Shown here: one piece after another, positions 8,676-15,293 of the stretch | How positions within the stretch are numbered: position 1 is the stretch's first letter | Layout: each line of letters opens with the position of its first letter | From: Prauserella endophytica | Lineage (GTDB): Bacteria; Actinomycetota; Actinomycetes; Mycobacteriales; Pseudonocardiaceae | Assembly: GCF_005146945.1 (NCBI RefSeq) | Contig: NZ_SWMS01000007.1 | Location: 62,001-126,000 of the forward strand | DNA: 64,000 nt | Direction of reading: 5' to 3' | Translations under genes and position numbers: made by a program | The notes under the pieces: model-generated | What the model saw: only the letters and a program-made list of their open reading frames with translations | Database searches by the model: none | Told to the model about the DNA's origin: nothing

Positions 8676-8978
8676 ATGCCGGTTCAGCTGGTCCGGTTCA
8701 CCACCCGCGAGGCGGACGTGCCCGCAGTCGAGGAGGCGATGGACACGATGGTCGCCGCGCTCCGGCGGGCACGCCCGCACGGTATCCGCTTCGCCGCGTG
8801 CAAGCTGGCCGACGGCGTCACCTTTCTCAACCTGCTGGAACTCGACGAGGGCGTGGACAACCCGTTGCCCGGCATCCCGGAGTGCCGCGCGTACCAGCAG
8901 CTGATTCCCGAGTGGTCGCTGGAGCCGACGGGGCCGCACCCCGTCACCGTGCTCGGCTCCTACGAGCTGTTCGGCTGA
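8676..8978 (+). CDS. Small protein, possible dimeric alpha/beta-barrel (ABM-like) fold
   Basis: A 100-aa soluble protein without clear motifs. The pattern VQLVRFTTREADVPAVEEAM, followed by a middle strand (KLADGVTFLNLLEL) and a C-terminal strand, suggests an antibiotic-biosynthesis-monooxygenase-type ferredoxin-like fold; this is a fold guess. A strong AGGAGG lies 5 nt before ATG 8676. The DoxX-like gene begins 6 nt after its stop, so the two are one operon, divergent from the ECF sigma gene that probably controls it. Confidence 0.7.
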   Translation: MPVQLVRFTTREADVPAVEEAMDTMVAALRRARPHGIRFAACKLADGVTFLNLLELDEGVDNPLPGIPECRAYQQLIPEWSLEPTGPHPVTVLGSYELFG

Positions 8979-8984
8979 GGCGCC

Positions 8985-9338
8985 ATGTTCGTCGCCTATC
9001 TCGCCGTGACGGTGCTCGCCATCGCCGCCAACGCCTTCATCGTGGTTGCCGATCTGGCCCGCGCCCGGTTCGTGCTCCAGAACTCGGCCGCCGTCGGGGT
9101 GCCGGAGTCGTGGTTGCCCGGTCTCGCGCTGCTGAAGGGCGCCGGCGCGGTGGGACTGCTGCTGGGGCTCCTCGGCGTGCCGGTGATCGGCCTGCTGGCC
9201 GCGGCCGGGCTGGTGCTCTTCTACATCGGGGCGGTGCTCACGCACCTGCGAGCCGGTGACCGCTCGGCCTCGCTCGGCTTCCCCCTCGCCTTCCTGCTGG
9301 TCGCCGCGGCCTCGCTGACGCTCGGCCTCTCGGCCTGA
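8985..9338 (+). CDS. DoxX-like integral membrane protein
   Basis: A 117-aa protein with four predicted hydrophobic helices (about residues 3-24, 45-62, 66-85, 98-115) and the Ala/Gly/Leu-rich composition and LLKGAGAVGLLLGLLGVP pattern of the DoxX_2 group. Family members occur near oxidoreductases and ECF sigma factors, and some are linked to thiol or redox stress; the biochemical role is unsettled. It directly follows the 100-aa gene and is probably co-regulated by the divergent sigma factor. Confidence 0.85.
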   Translation: MFVAYLAVTVLAIAANAFIVVADLARARFVLQNSAAVGVPESWLPGLALLKGAGAVGLLLGLLGVPVIGLLAAAGLVLFYIGAVLTHLRAGDRSASLGFPLAFLLVAAASLTLGLSA

Positions 9339-9344
9339 CGCCCC

Positions 9345-9413
9345 CGCGCGAGTCGTGCGTTCCCCTCACGGCGGGCGTGCACAACTCGGCGCCCTGAGCG
9401 CACGACTCGCGCG
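9345..9413. repeat. Inverted repeat of CGCGCGAGTCGTGCG arms
   Basis: Arms at 9345-9359 and 9399-9413 are perfect 15-bp complements around a 39-nt loop, starting 6 nt after the DoxX stop. It could terminate that operon. A degenerate half-copy recurs at 12586-12602, so this looks like a second dispersed repeat family. Confidence 0.6.
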
Positions 9414-9459
9414 GCCCCTGGTTACGGACCGGACAAGATACCGCGGCCAACGGGGCGAG

Positions 9460-9478
9460 TTAGGTTAACCTGCCCTAA
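9460..9478 (+). promoter_or_regulatory. IdeR/DtxR iron box
   Basis: TTAGGTTAACCTGCCCTAA matches the 19-bp actinobacterial iron-box consensus TTAGGTTAGGCTAACCTAA at 15 of 19 positions, including both outer ends. It sits directly before an iron-siderophore uptake operon, the classic target of iron-dependent IdeR/DtxR repression. Its last base is the first base of the proposed ATG. Confidence 0.85.
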
Positions 9479-10467
9479 TGAACTTTCGAGGACGTCTGTC
9501 ACGCTCCGTCGCCGTGCTGGCCGGCGCGCTGGCGGTCGCGGCCATCGCGGGCTGCGGTTCGGACGAAGGCGGCACTGAGGCCAGCGGCCGCGCGCTGGCG
9601 AATCCGGTGACGGTCGAGCACCGGTTCGGGTCGACGACGATCGACACGGTGCCCGAGCGGATCGTCACCATCGACGTGCAGTGGACCGACACGATGCTCG
9701 CGATGGGCGTCGAGCCCGTCGGCTACACGGTCGACGACCTGATGCCGGAGTCGGGCGTGCCGTGGCAGAAGCTGCCCGCGAACAGCAAGGCGCTCTCCCT
9801 GACCGACGGCGTGCCCGTCGAGCAGATCCTGGCGCTGGAGCCCGACCTGGTGGTCGGCTCGTTCTCGATCAACAACGAGGAGACGTACCGGCTGCTGTCG
9901 GAGCGCGTGCCGACGATCGCGGGCCCGGCGAGCGCCGACGAGGTGACGCCATGGCAGGACCTGGTCCGCACGGCGGGAAAGATCCTCGACAAGCCGGACG
10001 AGGCCGAGCGACTCGTCACCTCGGTCGACGACGCCGTGTCGGCCACGGCGCGGGAGCTGCCCGGGCTCGATGGCAAGACGTTCGCGCTCGCGCAGTACAT
10101 CGTGGGTGACTCGATGTACATCGTCGCCAGCGAGAAGGACGGCTCGAGCCTGTTCTTCCAGCAGCTGGGCATGAAGCTGTACCCGCCGGTGCGGGACGAG
10201 GGCACGCGAACAGGCCAGACCAGGCTCAACGTGAGCACCGAACGGGCCGACCTGCTGCGCTCCGACCTGCTGGCCTTCCTCGTCAACGGTGGCGATGAGA
10301 GCGACCTCGCCGACATCCCCGGCTTCGACCAGCTGCCGGGCACGGTGGCGGTGCTCGACTACCCGACGGTGGTGGGGCTCAACACGCCCACGCCGCTGTC
10401 GATCCCGTACGCGCTCGACCAGTTGCGGCCGCACCTGCGCGAGGCCGCCGGCCAGCCAGGCGCGTGA
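9478..10467 (+). CDS. Iron-siderophore ABC transporter substrate-binding lipoprotein
   Basis: A 329-aa exported lipoprotein: positively charged start, hydrophobic core and the lipobox IAGC, so it is anchored outside the cytoplasmic membrane. The rest is a FecB/FepB-type class III binding protein (VPERIVTIDVQWTDTMLAMG, then VEQILALEPDLVVGSF), which captures ferric siderophores and delivers them to the permeases encoded next. ATG 9478 touches the iron box, so the message may be leaderless or translation may start at a downstream GTG. The stop overlaps the next start (GTGA). Confidence 0.92.
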   Translation: MNFRGRLSRSVAVLAGALAVAAIAGCGSDEGGTEASGRALANPVTVEHRFGSTTIDTVPERIVTIDVQWTDTMLAMGVEPVGYTVDDLMPESGVPWQKLPANSKALSLTDGVPVEQILALEPDLVVGSFSINNEETYRLLSERVPTIAGPASADEVTPWQDLVRTAGKILDKPDEAERLVTSVDDAVSATARELPGLDGKTFALAQYIVGDSMYIVASEKDGSSLFFQQLGMKLYPPVRDEGTRTGQTRLNVSTERADLLRSDLLAFLVNGGDESDLADIPGFDQLPGTVAVLDYPTVVGLNTPTPLSIPYALDQLRPHLREAAGQPGA

Positions 10468-11507
10468 CAGAGCGGACGCGGGTGCCGACCGGGCAACGCC
10501 GGAGGGCACCCGCCTCGTACCGCCTCGCGGCGGGCCTCGCCGGGCTCGCCGTGCTGGTGCTGCTCGTCTCCGTGCTCGGCGTCGTCGTCGGCGCGCGGCC
10601 GATCGAGCTCTCCGTCGCGCTCGACGCGCTGCGCGCCTACGACGCGGGGATAGCCGAGCACCAGGTGATCGCGGACCGGGCGGTGCGGACGCTCGCGGGG
10701 TTGCTCGTGGGCGCGGCACTCGGCCTCGCGGGCGTCCTCATGCAGGGCATCACCCGCAACCCGCTCGCGGACCCCGGCCTGCTCGGGATCAACGCGGGCG
10801 CCGCGTTCGCGGTGGTGTGCGCGATCGGGCTGTTCGGCGTCACCACCGCGCTCGGCTACGTGTGGTTCGCATTCGCCGGAGCGCTGTTCGTGGCGGTCGT
10901 CGTCTACGTGGTCGGCTCGCTCGGCCGCGGCGGCGCGACACCCGTGAAGGTCGCGCTCGCCGGCGCCGCGGTCAGCGCCGCGCTCGTGGCACTGACGACC
11001 GCCGTCCTGCTCACCGACTCGGTCACGTTCGACCAGCACCGGTTCTGGACCGTCGGCTCCCTCGCCGGCCGCGACTGGGACCTGGTCGCCCCGCTCACGC
11101 CCTTCGTCGTCGCCGGCGTGGTCGCCGCGTTGTTTCTCGGCAGGGCGCTCAACGCGCTCTCCCTCGGCGATGACGTCGCGAGCGGGCTCGGACAGCGAGT
11201 TGGCCTGGCGCGCGGGGCGACGGCCGTCGTGACCGTGGTGCTCTGCGGCGCGGCGACGGCGATCGCGGGCCCGATCTGGTTCGTCGGCCTGTTCGTGGCG
11301 CATCTCGCGCGGCTGGTGACCGGCCCCGACTACCGCTGGATCCTGCCGTACTCGCTGCTGCTCGGCCCCGTCCTCGTGCTGGCCGCCGACGTCCTCGGGC
11401 GGGTGGTGGCCCAACCGGGCGAGCTGCAGGTCGGCATCGTGCTGTCCCTGGTCGGCTCGCCGTTTCTGATCATGCTCGTCCGTTACCGCAAGCTGTCGGA
11501 GCTCTAG
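10464..11507 (+). CDS. FecCD-type iron-siderophore ABC permease 1
   Basis: A 347-aa inner-membrane permease of the FecCD/BtuC family with 9-10 predicted helices. The conserved MQGITRNPLADPGLLGINAG segment (about residues 94-113) and the Gly-rich GLFVAHLARLVTGPDYR segment near the C-terminus (coupling-helix region for the ATPase) are clear. GTG 10464 overlaps the binding-protein stop. It would pair with the next gene product to form the channel. The N-terminus is Arg-rich (TERTRVPTGQRRR), as expected for an inside-positive tail. Confidence 0.92.
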   Translation: MTERTRVPTGQRRRAPASYRLAAGLAGLAVLVLLVSVLGVVVGARPIELSVALDALRAYDAGIAEHQVIADRAVRTLAGLLVGAALGLAGVLMQGITRNPLADPGLLGINAGAAFAVVCAIGLFGVTTALGYVWFAFAGALFVAVVVYVVGSLGRGGATPVKVALAGAAVSAALVALTTAVLLTDSVTFDQHRFWTVGSLAGRDWDLVAPLTPFVVAGVVAALFLGRALNALSLGDDVASGLGQRVGLARGATAVVTVVLCGAATAIAGPIWFVGLFVAHLARLVTGPDYRWILPYSLLLGPVLVLAADVLGRVVAQPGELQVGIVLSLVGSPFLIMLVRYRKLSEL

Positions 11508-12554
11508 ATGCCCACGTCTCTCGACGCCCGGCCGCCGACGGTCGCCCGCACCCGCAGGCGCAAGCGTTCGCGCACCACGGTGGTGTCGCTCATGCTCGCC
11601 GCGGCGGGGTTCCTCGCCCTCTGCGTGTCGGTGTCGCTCGGCGACGTCACGATCCCGCTGCCCGACGTCGTGCGCGCGCTGTTCGGCGGCGACGGGGACG
11701 GCATGTCCTACATCGTCAGGGAACTGCGGCTGCCCAGGGCGCTGGTCGCGGTACTGGCCGGCGCGGCACTCGGCCTGTCCGGCGCGATCTTCCAGTCCCT
11801 CGTTCGCAATCCGCTGGCGAGCCCCGACATCATCGGCATCACCGGCGGCGCGAGCGCGGCCGCCGTGGTGGCCCTGCTGTTGATCGGGCTGCGCGGGTTC
11901 GCGGTGTCGCTGGCCGCGTTCGCGGGCGCGCTCGCCACGGCCGCGGCGATCTACGTGCTCACCTGGCGCAAGGGGGTTACCGGCTACCGGCTGGTGCTGG
12001 TGGGCGTGGCGATGGGCGCCATGCTGACGAGCATCGTGTCCTACTGCCTGACGAGGGCCGACGTGTACGACGCGCGCGAGGCGCTGGTGTGGCTCACGGG
12101 CAGCCTCAACGCCAAGACGTGGACGACCGTGCAGATCCTCGGGCTCAGTCTCGCGCTGATCGTCCCGCTCGCGCTGCTGGCAGGCCGCTGGCTGCTGCCG
12201 CTGGAGCTCGGCGACGACACCGCGCAGGCACTCGGCGTGCCGCTCGAACGGGCCAGGATGGGACTGATCGTCACCGCGGTCGCCCTCGCGGCCGCCGCCA
12301 CGGCCGCCGTGGGCCCGGTCGCCTTCGTGGCGTTCGTGTCCGGCCCGATCGCCCGCAGGCTCGCGGGCGGCCCCGGTATCGCGCTCGTGCCCTCGGCGCT
12401 GGTGGGCGCGCTGGTGATGACGGTGTCCGATCTCGTCGCCCAGCACGCGTTCGCCTCGGTGCAGTTCCCCGTCGGCGTCGTCACCGCGATCGTCGGCGCA
12501 CCGTACCTGCTCTGGCTGCTCGCGGTCACCAACCGTGTGGGCCGGGGCGGTTAG
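11508..12554 (+). CDS. FecCD-type iron-siderophore ABC permease 2
   Basis: A 348-aa permease homologous to the preceding one (SLVRNPLASPDIIGITGGAS matches the same signature). ATG 11508 follows the upstream TAG without a gap, so translation is coupled. An Arg/Lys-rich cytoplasmic tail precedes the first helix. The usual FecE-type ATPase does not follow: after the stop come 131 nt and a gene on the other strand. The importer must use an ATPase encoded elsewhere. Confidence 0.92.
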   Translation: MPTSLDARPPTVARTRRRKRSRTTVVSLMLAAAGFLALCVSVSLGDVTIPLPDVVRALFGGDGDGMSYIVRELRLPRALVAVLAGAALGLSGAIFQSLVRNPLASPDIIGITGGASAAAVVALLLIGLRGFAVSLAAFAGALATAAAIYVLTWRKGVTGYRLVLVGVAMGAMLTSIVSYCLTRADVYDAREALVWLTGSLNAKTWTTVQILGLSLALIVPLALLAGRWLLPLELGDDTAQALGVPLERARMGLIVTAVALAAAATAAVGPVAFVAFVSGPIARRLAGGPGIALVPSALVGALVMTVSDLVAQHAFASVQFPVGVVTAIVGAPYLLWLLAVTNRVGRGG

Positions 12555-12585
12555 CCTCCGTCAGGCGGCGGGCAACTGAGCCACC

Positions 12586-12602
12586 CGCGCGAGTCCGTGT
12601 TC
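12586..12602. repeat. Degenerate half-copy of the CGCGCGAGTCGTGCG repeat
   Basis: CGCGCGAGTCCGTGTTC differs slightly from the left arm of the 9345-9413 element and has no matching right arm nearby. It lies downstream of the second permease gene in the 131-nt spacer, which otherwise holds nothing recognisable. Confidence 0.4.
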
Positions 12603-12685
12603 ACTGTGGAAACCGCGCGGCGGCGCTGATCCAGCTCGTGCGCGATGCGGCCGCTGGGCATGGCGGTGCCTGCCCTGGGCCGGTG

Positions 12686-13099
12686 TCAGCCGAGCGCCGC
12701 CTGCTCCTCGCACAGTTTGCGCACTGTCCGCAGCTCCTCGCGGACGGTCGACATCTGCTCGGCGACCGCCGTGTCCGGCGCGTCGGCGGGGAAGAGCATC
12801 GTGAACTGGTACTCGGAGCCCTCACCGTTGGGCAGCACCCGGGTGAACACGCCCTGCCGGGGGTCCTGCGCGGAAAGCAGGTCCACGGTGCCGTGCTCCC
12901 GCGACACGCGGACGGTGATCCGGAACTCGGTGTCGCCGTTGACGAGCACCCATTCGTCGCCCTCGGGGCGGACGGCCTTCGCGACGCCGGGAGCCCAGCG
13001 AGGCAGCTGTTGCGGGTCGGCGACGAGGTCGAGGACGGTTTTCGTCGGTGCGCTGATGGAGACGGTCGCGGTCTCGGCACGGAATGAAATAGTATGCAT
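12686..13099 (-). CDS. SRPBCC (START/polyketide cyclase-like) protein
   Basis: A 137-aa soluble protein. The opening ETATVSISAPTKTVLDLVAD followed by a W-A-P-G-V motif is the beta1-helix entry of the SRPBCC fold, a hydrophobic-ligand-binding cavity used by cyclases and stress proteins. ATG 13099 lies at the edge of the palindromic MarR-type operator at 13102-13114, so this gene and the divergent MarR gene probably share control. The C-terminal part (VREELRTVRKLCEEQ) is a long amphipathic helix. Ligand unknown. Confidence 0.8.
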   Translation of the reverse strand: MHTISFRAETATVSISAPTKTVLDLVADPQQLPRWAPGVAKAVRPEGDEWVLVNGDTEFRITVRVSREHGTVDLLSAQDPRQGVFTRVLPNGEGSEYQFTMLFPADAPDTAVAEQMSTVREELRTVRKLCEEQAALG

Positions 13100-13101
13100 G
13101 C

Positions 13102-13114
13102 GCGTATCGTACGC
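13102..13114. promoter_or_regulatory. Candidate MarR operator
   Basis: GCGTA-TCG-TACGC is a perfect interrupted palindrome in the 51-nt gap between divergent SRPBCC and MarR genes; GCGTATC recurs as a direct repeat at 13119-13125. Site size and place suit a MarR dimer. Confidence 0.5.
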
Positions 13115-13150
13115 ATGTGCGTATCAATTTGTCACTCTACGATCCCCGTT

Positions 13151-13564
13151 GTGGAAGACGAGGACCTCGGCGCGCTGCTCGCGCGCATCATGCGACGGCT
13201 GATGGACGCGGAGCACCCGCTGCTGCGCGCACACGGACTCTCCATGTGGGCCTACGCCACGCTGACGAGCCTCGCCGAGCAACCCGCGACCTCCCAGCTC
13301 GCGCTGGCCAAGGCGATCGGCTACGACAAGACCCGGCTGATCGCGCTCCTCGACGAGCTCGAGCACGACGGGCTGATCGTCCGCGAACGGGATCCGGCCG
13401 ACCGTCGCGCGCAGACCGTCCGGCTGACCCCGGAAGGCGAAGCCCGCCACGCCGCCGCGAAGGCCGACATCCGGAAGATGGAGATCGAGCTGCTCGCCGA
13501 CCTGCCCCCCGACGAGCAGGGCGCCCTCCGCGCGATGCTGACCAAGCTCGCCCATCCGGAGTAG
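13151..13564 (+). CDS. MarR-family transcriptional regulator
   Basis: A 137-aa dimeric winged-helix regulator. The core LALAKAIGYDKTRLIALLDE is the recognition HTH (about residues 53-72), followed by the wing GLIVRERDPADRRAQTVRLT with the DxRxxxV/TxLT signature of MarR proteins. GTG 13151 was chosen because the domain starts right after it; the longer frame from 13094 would run through the operator. MarR proteins usually repress a divergent gene and release on binding a phenolic or oxidised ligand; here the divergent SRPBCC gene is the obvious target. Confidence 0.9.
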   Translation: MEDEDLGALLARIMRRLMDAEHPLLRAHGLSMWAYATLTSLAEQPATSQLALAKAIGYDKTRLIALLDELEHDGLIVRERDPADRRAQTVRLTPEGEARHAAAKADIRKMEIELLADLPPDEQGALRAMLTKLAHPE

Positions 13565-13572
13565 CGCCACCG

Positions 13573-13625
13573 GCCCCCAAGGCCACCTTTGTTGCGTTGA
13601 GCGCAGCAAAGGTGGCCTTGGGGGC
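13573..13625. terminator. 24-bp hairpin (GGCCACC family, copy 4)
   Basis: Arms 13573-13596 and 13602-13625 pair with one G-U wobble around TTGAG; the apex reads GCGTTGAGCGC. It lies 9 nt after the MarR stop and before the ArsR control region. Confidence 0.7.
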
Positions 13626-13644
13626 AGGTGGCGGGGCTTGGCTT

Positions 13645-13689
13645 GATACTTAGCTCTTGCGCTAAGTGTTGTGCGCGCGGATACTTAGC
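13645..13689. promoter_or_regulatory. ArsR operator/promoter repeats
   Basis: GATACTTAGC occurs twice (13645-13654 and 13680-13689), and an inverted half-site CTAAGT (13662-13667) makes a palindrome with the first ACTTAG (13648-13653). Three CTTAG-type half-sites immediately before an ArsR gene start fit autoregulation. Confidence 0.5.
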
Positions 13690-13692
13690 CTC

Positions 13693-14043
13693 GTGGCACA
13701 GTGTTTGGCCGACCTCGACGGCCTTTTTCTCGCACTCGCCGACCCGACCAGACGGGCCGTGATCCACCGGCTCGGGCACGGTCCGGCGAGCGTCGGCGAA
13801 CTGGCGCGTGAGGCGACGATGACGCTCCCCTCGTTCATGAAGCACGTGCGGGTTCTGGAGACGAACGGGCTGATCCACACGGCGAAGTCCGGTCGCGTGC
13901 GCACCTGCACGCTCAACCGGGAGCGGTTCACGGTCGTCGAGGACTGGCTGGCGCGGCAGCGGCGCCTCTGGGAGGAGCGCACCGACCGGCTGGAGCAGTT
14001 CGTCACCGATTCGACGCATTCCATGGAGAAGAGGACGTCATGA
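13693..14043 (+). CDS. ArsR-family transcriptional regulator
   Basis: A 116-aa winged-helix regulator. LFLALADPTRRAVIHRL is the classical ArsR helix 1, and SVGELAREATMTLPSFMKHVRVLE is the HTH (about residues 36-59). No cysteine metal site is visible in the recognition helix, so this belongs with non-metal ArsR proteins that commonly precede AHSA1/SRPBCC genes. Start GTG 13693 is set by the domain boundary and the operator repeats just upstream. The stop overlaps the next ATG (ATGA). Confidence 0.9.
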   Translation: MAQCLADLDGLFLALADPTRRAVIHRLGHGPASVGELAREATMTLPSFMKHVRVLETNGLIHTAKSGRVRTCTLNRERFTVVEDWLARQRRLWEERTDRLEQFVTDSTHSMEKRTS

Positions 14044-14510
14044 ACCCCGAGCTCGACCTCAGCATCGAACGGGTCATCCGCGCACCCCGCAAGGTGGTCT
14101 GGGCAGCGTGGACCGATCCCGGCAGTCTCGCGCAGTGGTGGGTGCCCGCCCCGACCCTGTGCCGGGTCGACCGGCTGGAGGTCCGCCCCGGCGGCGCGTT
14201 CGTGACCCGGATCAGCGACGACGGCGACACGTTCGTCCCGCACGTCGACGCGTGCTTCCTGCTGGTGGACGAGTTCGAACGCATCGTGTTCACCAACAGC
14301 GTGGACTCCGCGTGGCGGCCTGCGAACCCCGAGCCCGTCGCGATGACCGCCGAGATCACGCTGCGCGACCACGCCGACGGCACCGACTACCGGATCGTCG
14401 TGCGCCACGGCGACCCTGCCGCCAGGGACCGCCACGCCGAACTGGGCTTCGCCGACGGCTGGGGCACCGTCGCCGACCAGCTCGCCCGGTTCGTGGAGCG
14501 TGCGCCGTGA
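14040..14510 (+). CDS. AHSA1/SRPBCC-domain protein
   Basis: A 156-aa soluble protein. LDLSIERVIRAPRKVVWAAW followed by TDPGSLAQWWVP is the diagnostic N-terminus of the AHSA1-like (CalC/ActH) SRPBCC group. Such genes are almost always the second gene after an ArsR regulator; their ligands are rarely known. ATG 14040 overlaps the ArsR stop and the 3' end overlaps the reductase start (GTGA), giving a tightly coupled three-gene operon. Confidence 0.9.
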   Translation: MNPELDLSIERVIRAPRKVVWAAWTDPGSLAQWWVPAPTLCRVDRLEVRPGGAFVTRISDDGDTFVPHVDACFLLVDEFERIVFTNSVDSAWRPANPEPVAMTAEITLRDHADGTDYRIVVRHGDPAARDRHAELGFADGWGTVADQLARFVERAP

Positions 14511-15133
14511 AGATCGCACTGACGGAGTTCGTCACCCTGGACGGGGTGAGCCAGGGCCCTGGCTCAGCCGCCGAGGACCCGAGCGACGGGTTCGGCAGCG
14601 GCGGCTGGCTCGTGCCGTACCTGGACAAGGCGTTCGTGGAACGCACGTCCGAATGGCTCGACCTCGCCGACGGGCTGCTGCTCGGCCGCCGCACGTACGA
14701 GGCGTTCGCGCGCGACTGGCCCCGCATCACCGATCCCGCGGACCCGTACACGAAGCGGATGAACTCGCTGCCGAAGTACGTCGTGACGAACACTCTCACG
14801 GCGGGGCACTGGCGGCCGACCACCGTCCTTCGCGGCGACGCCGCGAAAGCCGTCCGCGAGCTGAAGGACACTCCGGGCGGCGAGCTGCAGATCCACGGCA
14901 GCGCCCGGCTCGGCAACGCGCTGCTCTCCGCGGGCCTCGTCGACACCCTGCGCCTCGCGGTGGCGCCGGTCGTGCTCGGAACGGGGCGCCGACTGCTGAA
15001 CCACCCCACGTCGGCGACGGGCTTCCGCCTCATCCGGCACGAAGCCACACCGGAGGGCCTGCTGCTGCTCGAGTACGAGACCACGGGCGAGGTCCGCACC
15101 GCCGACTACGGCGGGGTCGCGGATCTGCGCTAG
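14507..15133 (+). CDS. Dihydrofolate reductase-family protein (RibD C-terminal-like)
   Basis: A 208-aa NADPH-dependent reductase-fold protein. The N-terminal strand VKIALTEFVTLDGVSQGPG, LLLGRRTYEAFARDWP (cofactor-site helix) and the C-terminal LQIHGSARLGNALL motif mark the RibD_C/YwjB group rather than true folate reductases, whose conserved substrate Asp is not evident. Start GTG 14507 overlaps the upstream stop by GTGA. Last gene of the ArsR operon; substrate unknown. Confidence 0.88.
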   Translation: MKIALTEFVTLDGVSQGPGSAAEDPSDGFGSGGWLVPYLDKAFVERTSEWLDLADGLLLGRRTYEAFARDWPRITDPADPYTKRMNSLPKYVVTNTLTAGHWRPTTVLRGDAAKAVRELKDTPGGELQIHGSARLGNALLSAGLVDTLRLAVAPVVLGTGRRLLNHPTSATGFRLIRHEATPEGLLLLEYETTGEVRTADYGGVADLR

Positions 15134-15244
15134 GCGGTTCGCCCTTCTCTCGACACGCGGTCGCCACGGCCCAGAGCGCGCCGGCTTGATCCATTAATCT
15201 GGTCCTCGCGGTCCGACGGGCACCGAAGCAACACTTCGTCGCTG

Positions 15245-15284
15245 CCCCCAATCCGCACGTGGATACCTGCGTGCCTGTTGGGGG
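15245..15284 (+). promoter_or_regulatory. Nested hairpin sequestering the ribosome site of the nuclease-helicase gene
   Basis: CCCCCAA (15245-15251) pairs with TTGGGGG (15278-15284), and inside it GCACG (15255-15259) pairs with CGTGC (15270-15274), giving a 12-bp stem with a 3x3 internal loop and a 10-nt apex. The right arm contains the G-rich ribosome-site region (GGGGGAAG) just before GTG 15294, so folding would hide it. Confidence 0.5.
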
Positions 15285-15293
15285 AAGACTTAA

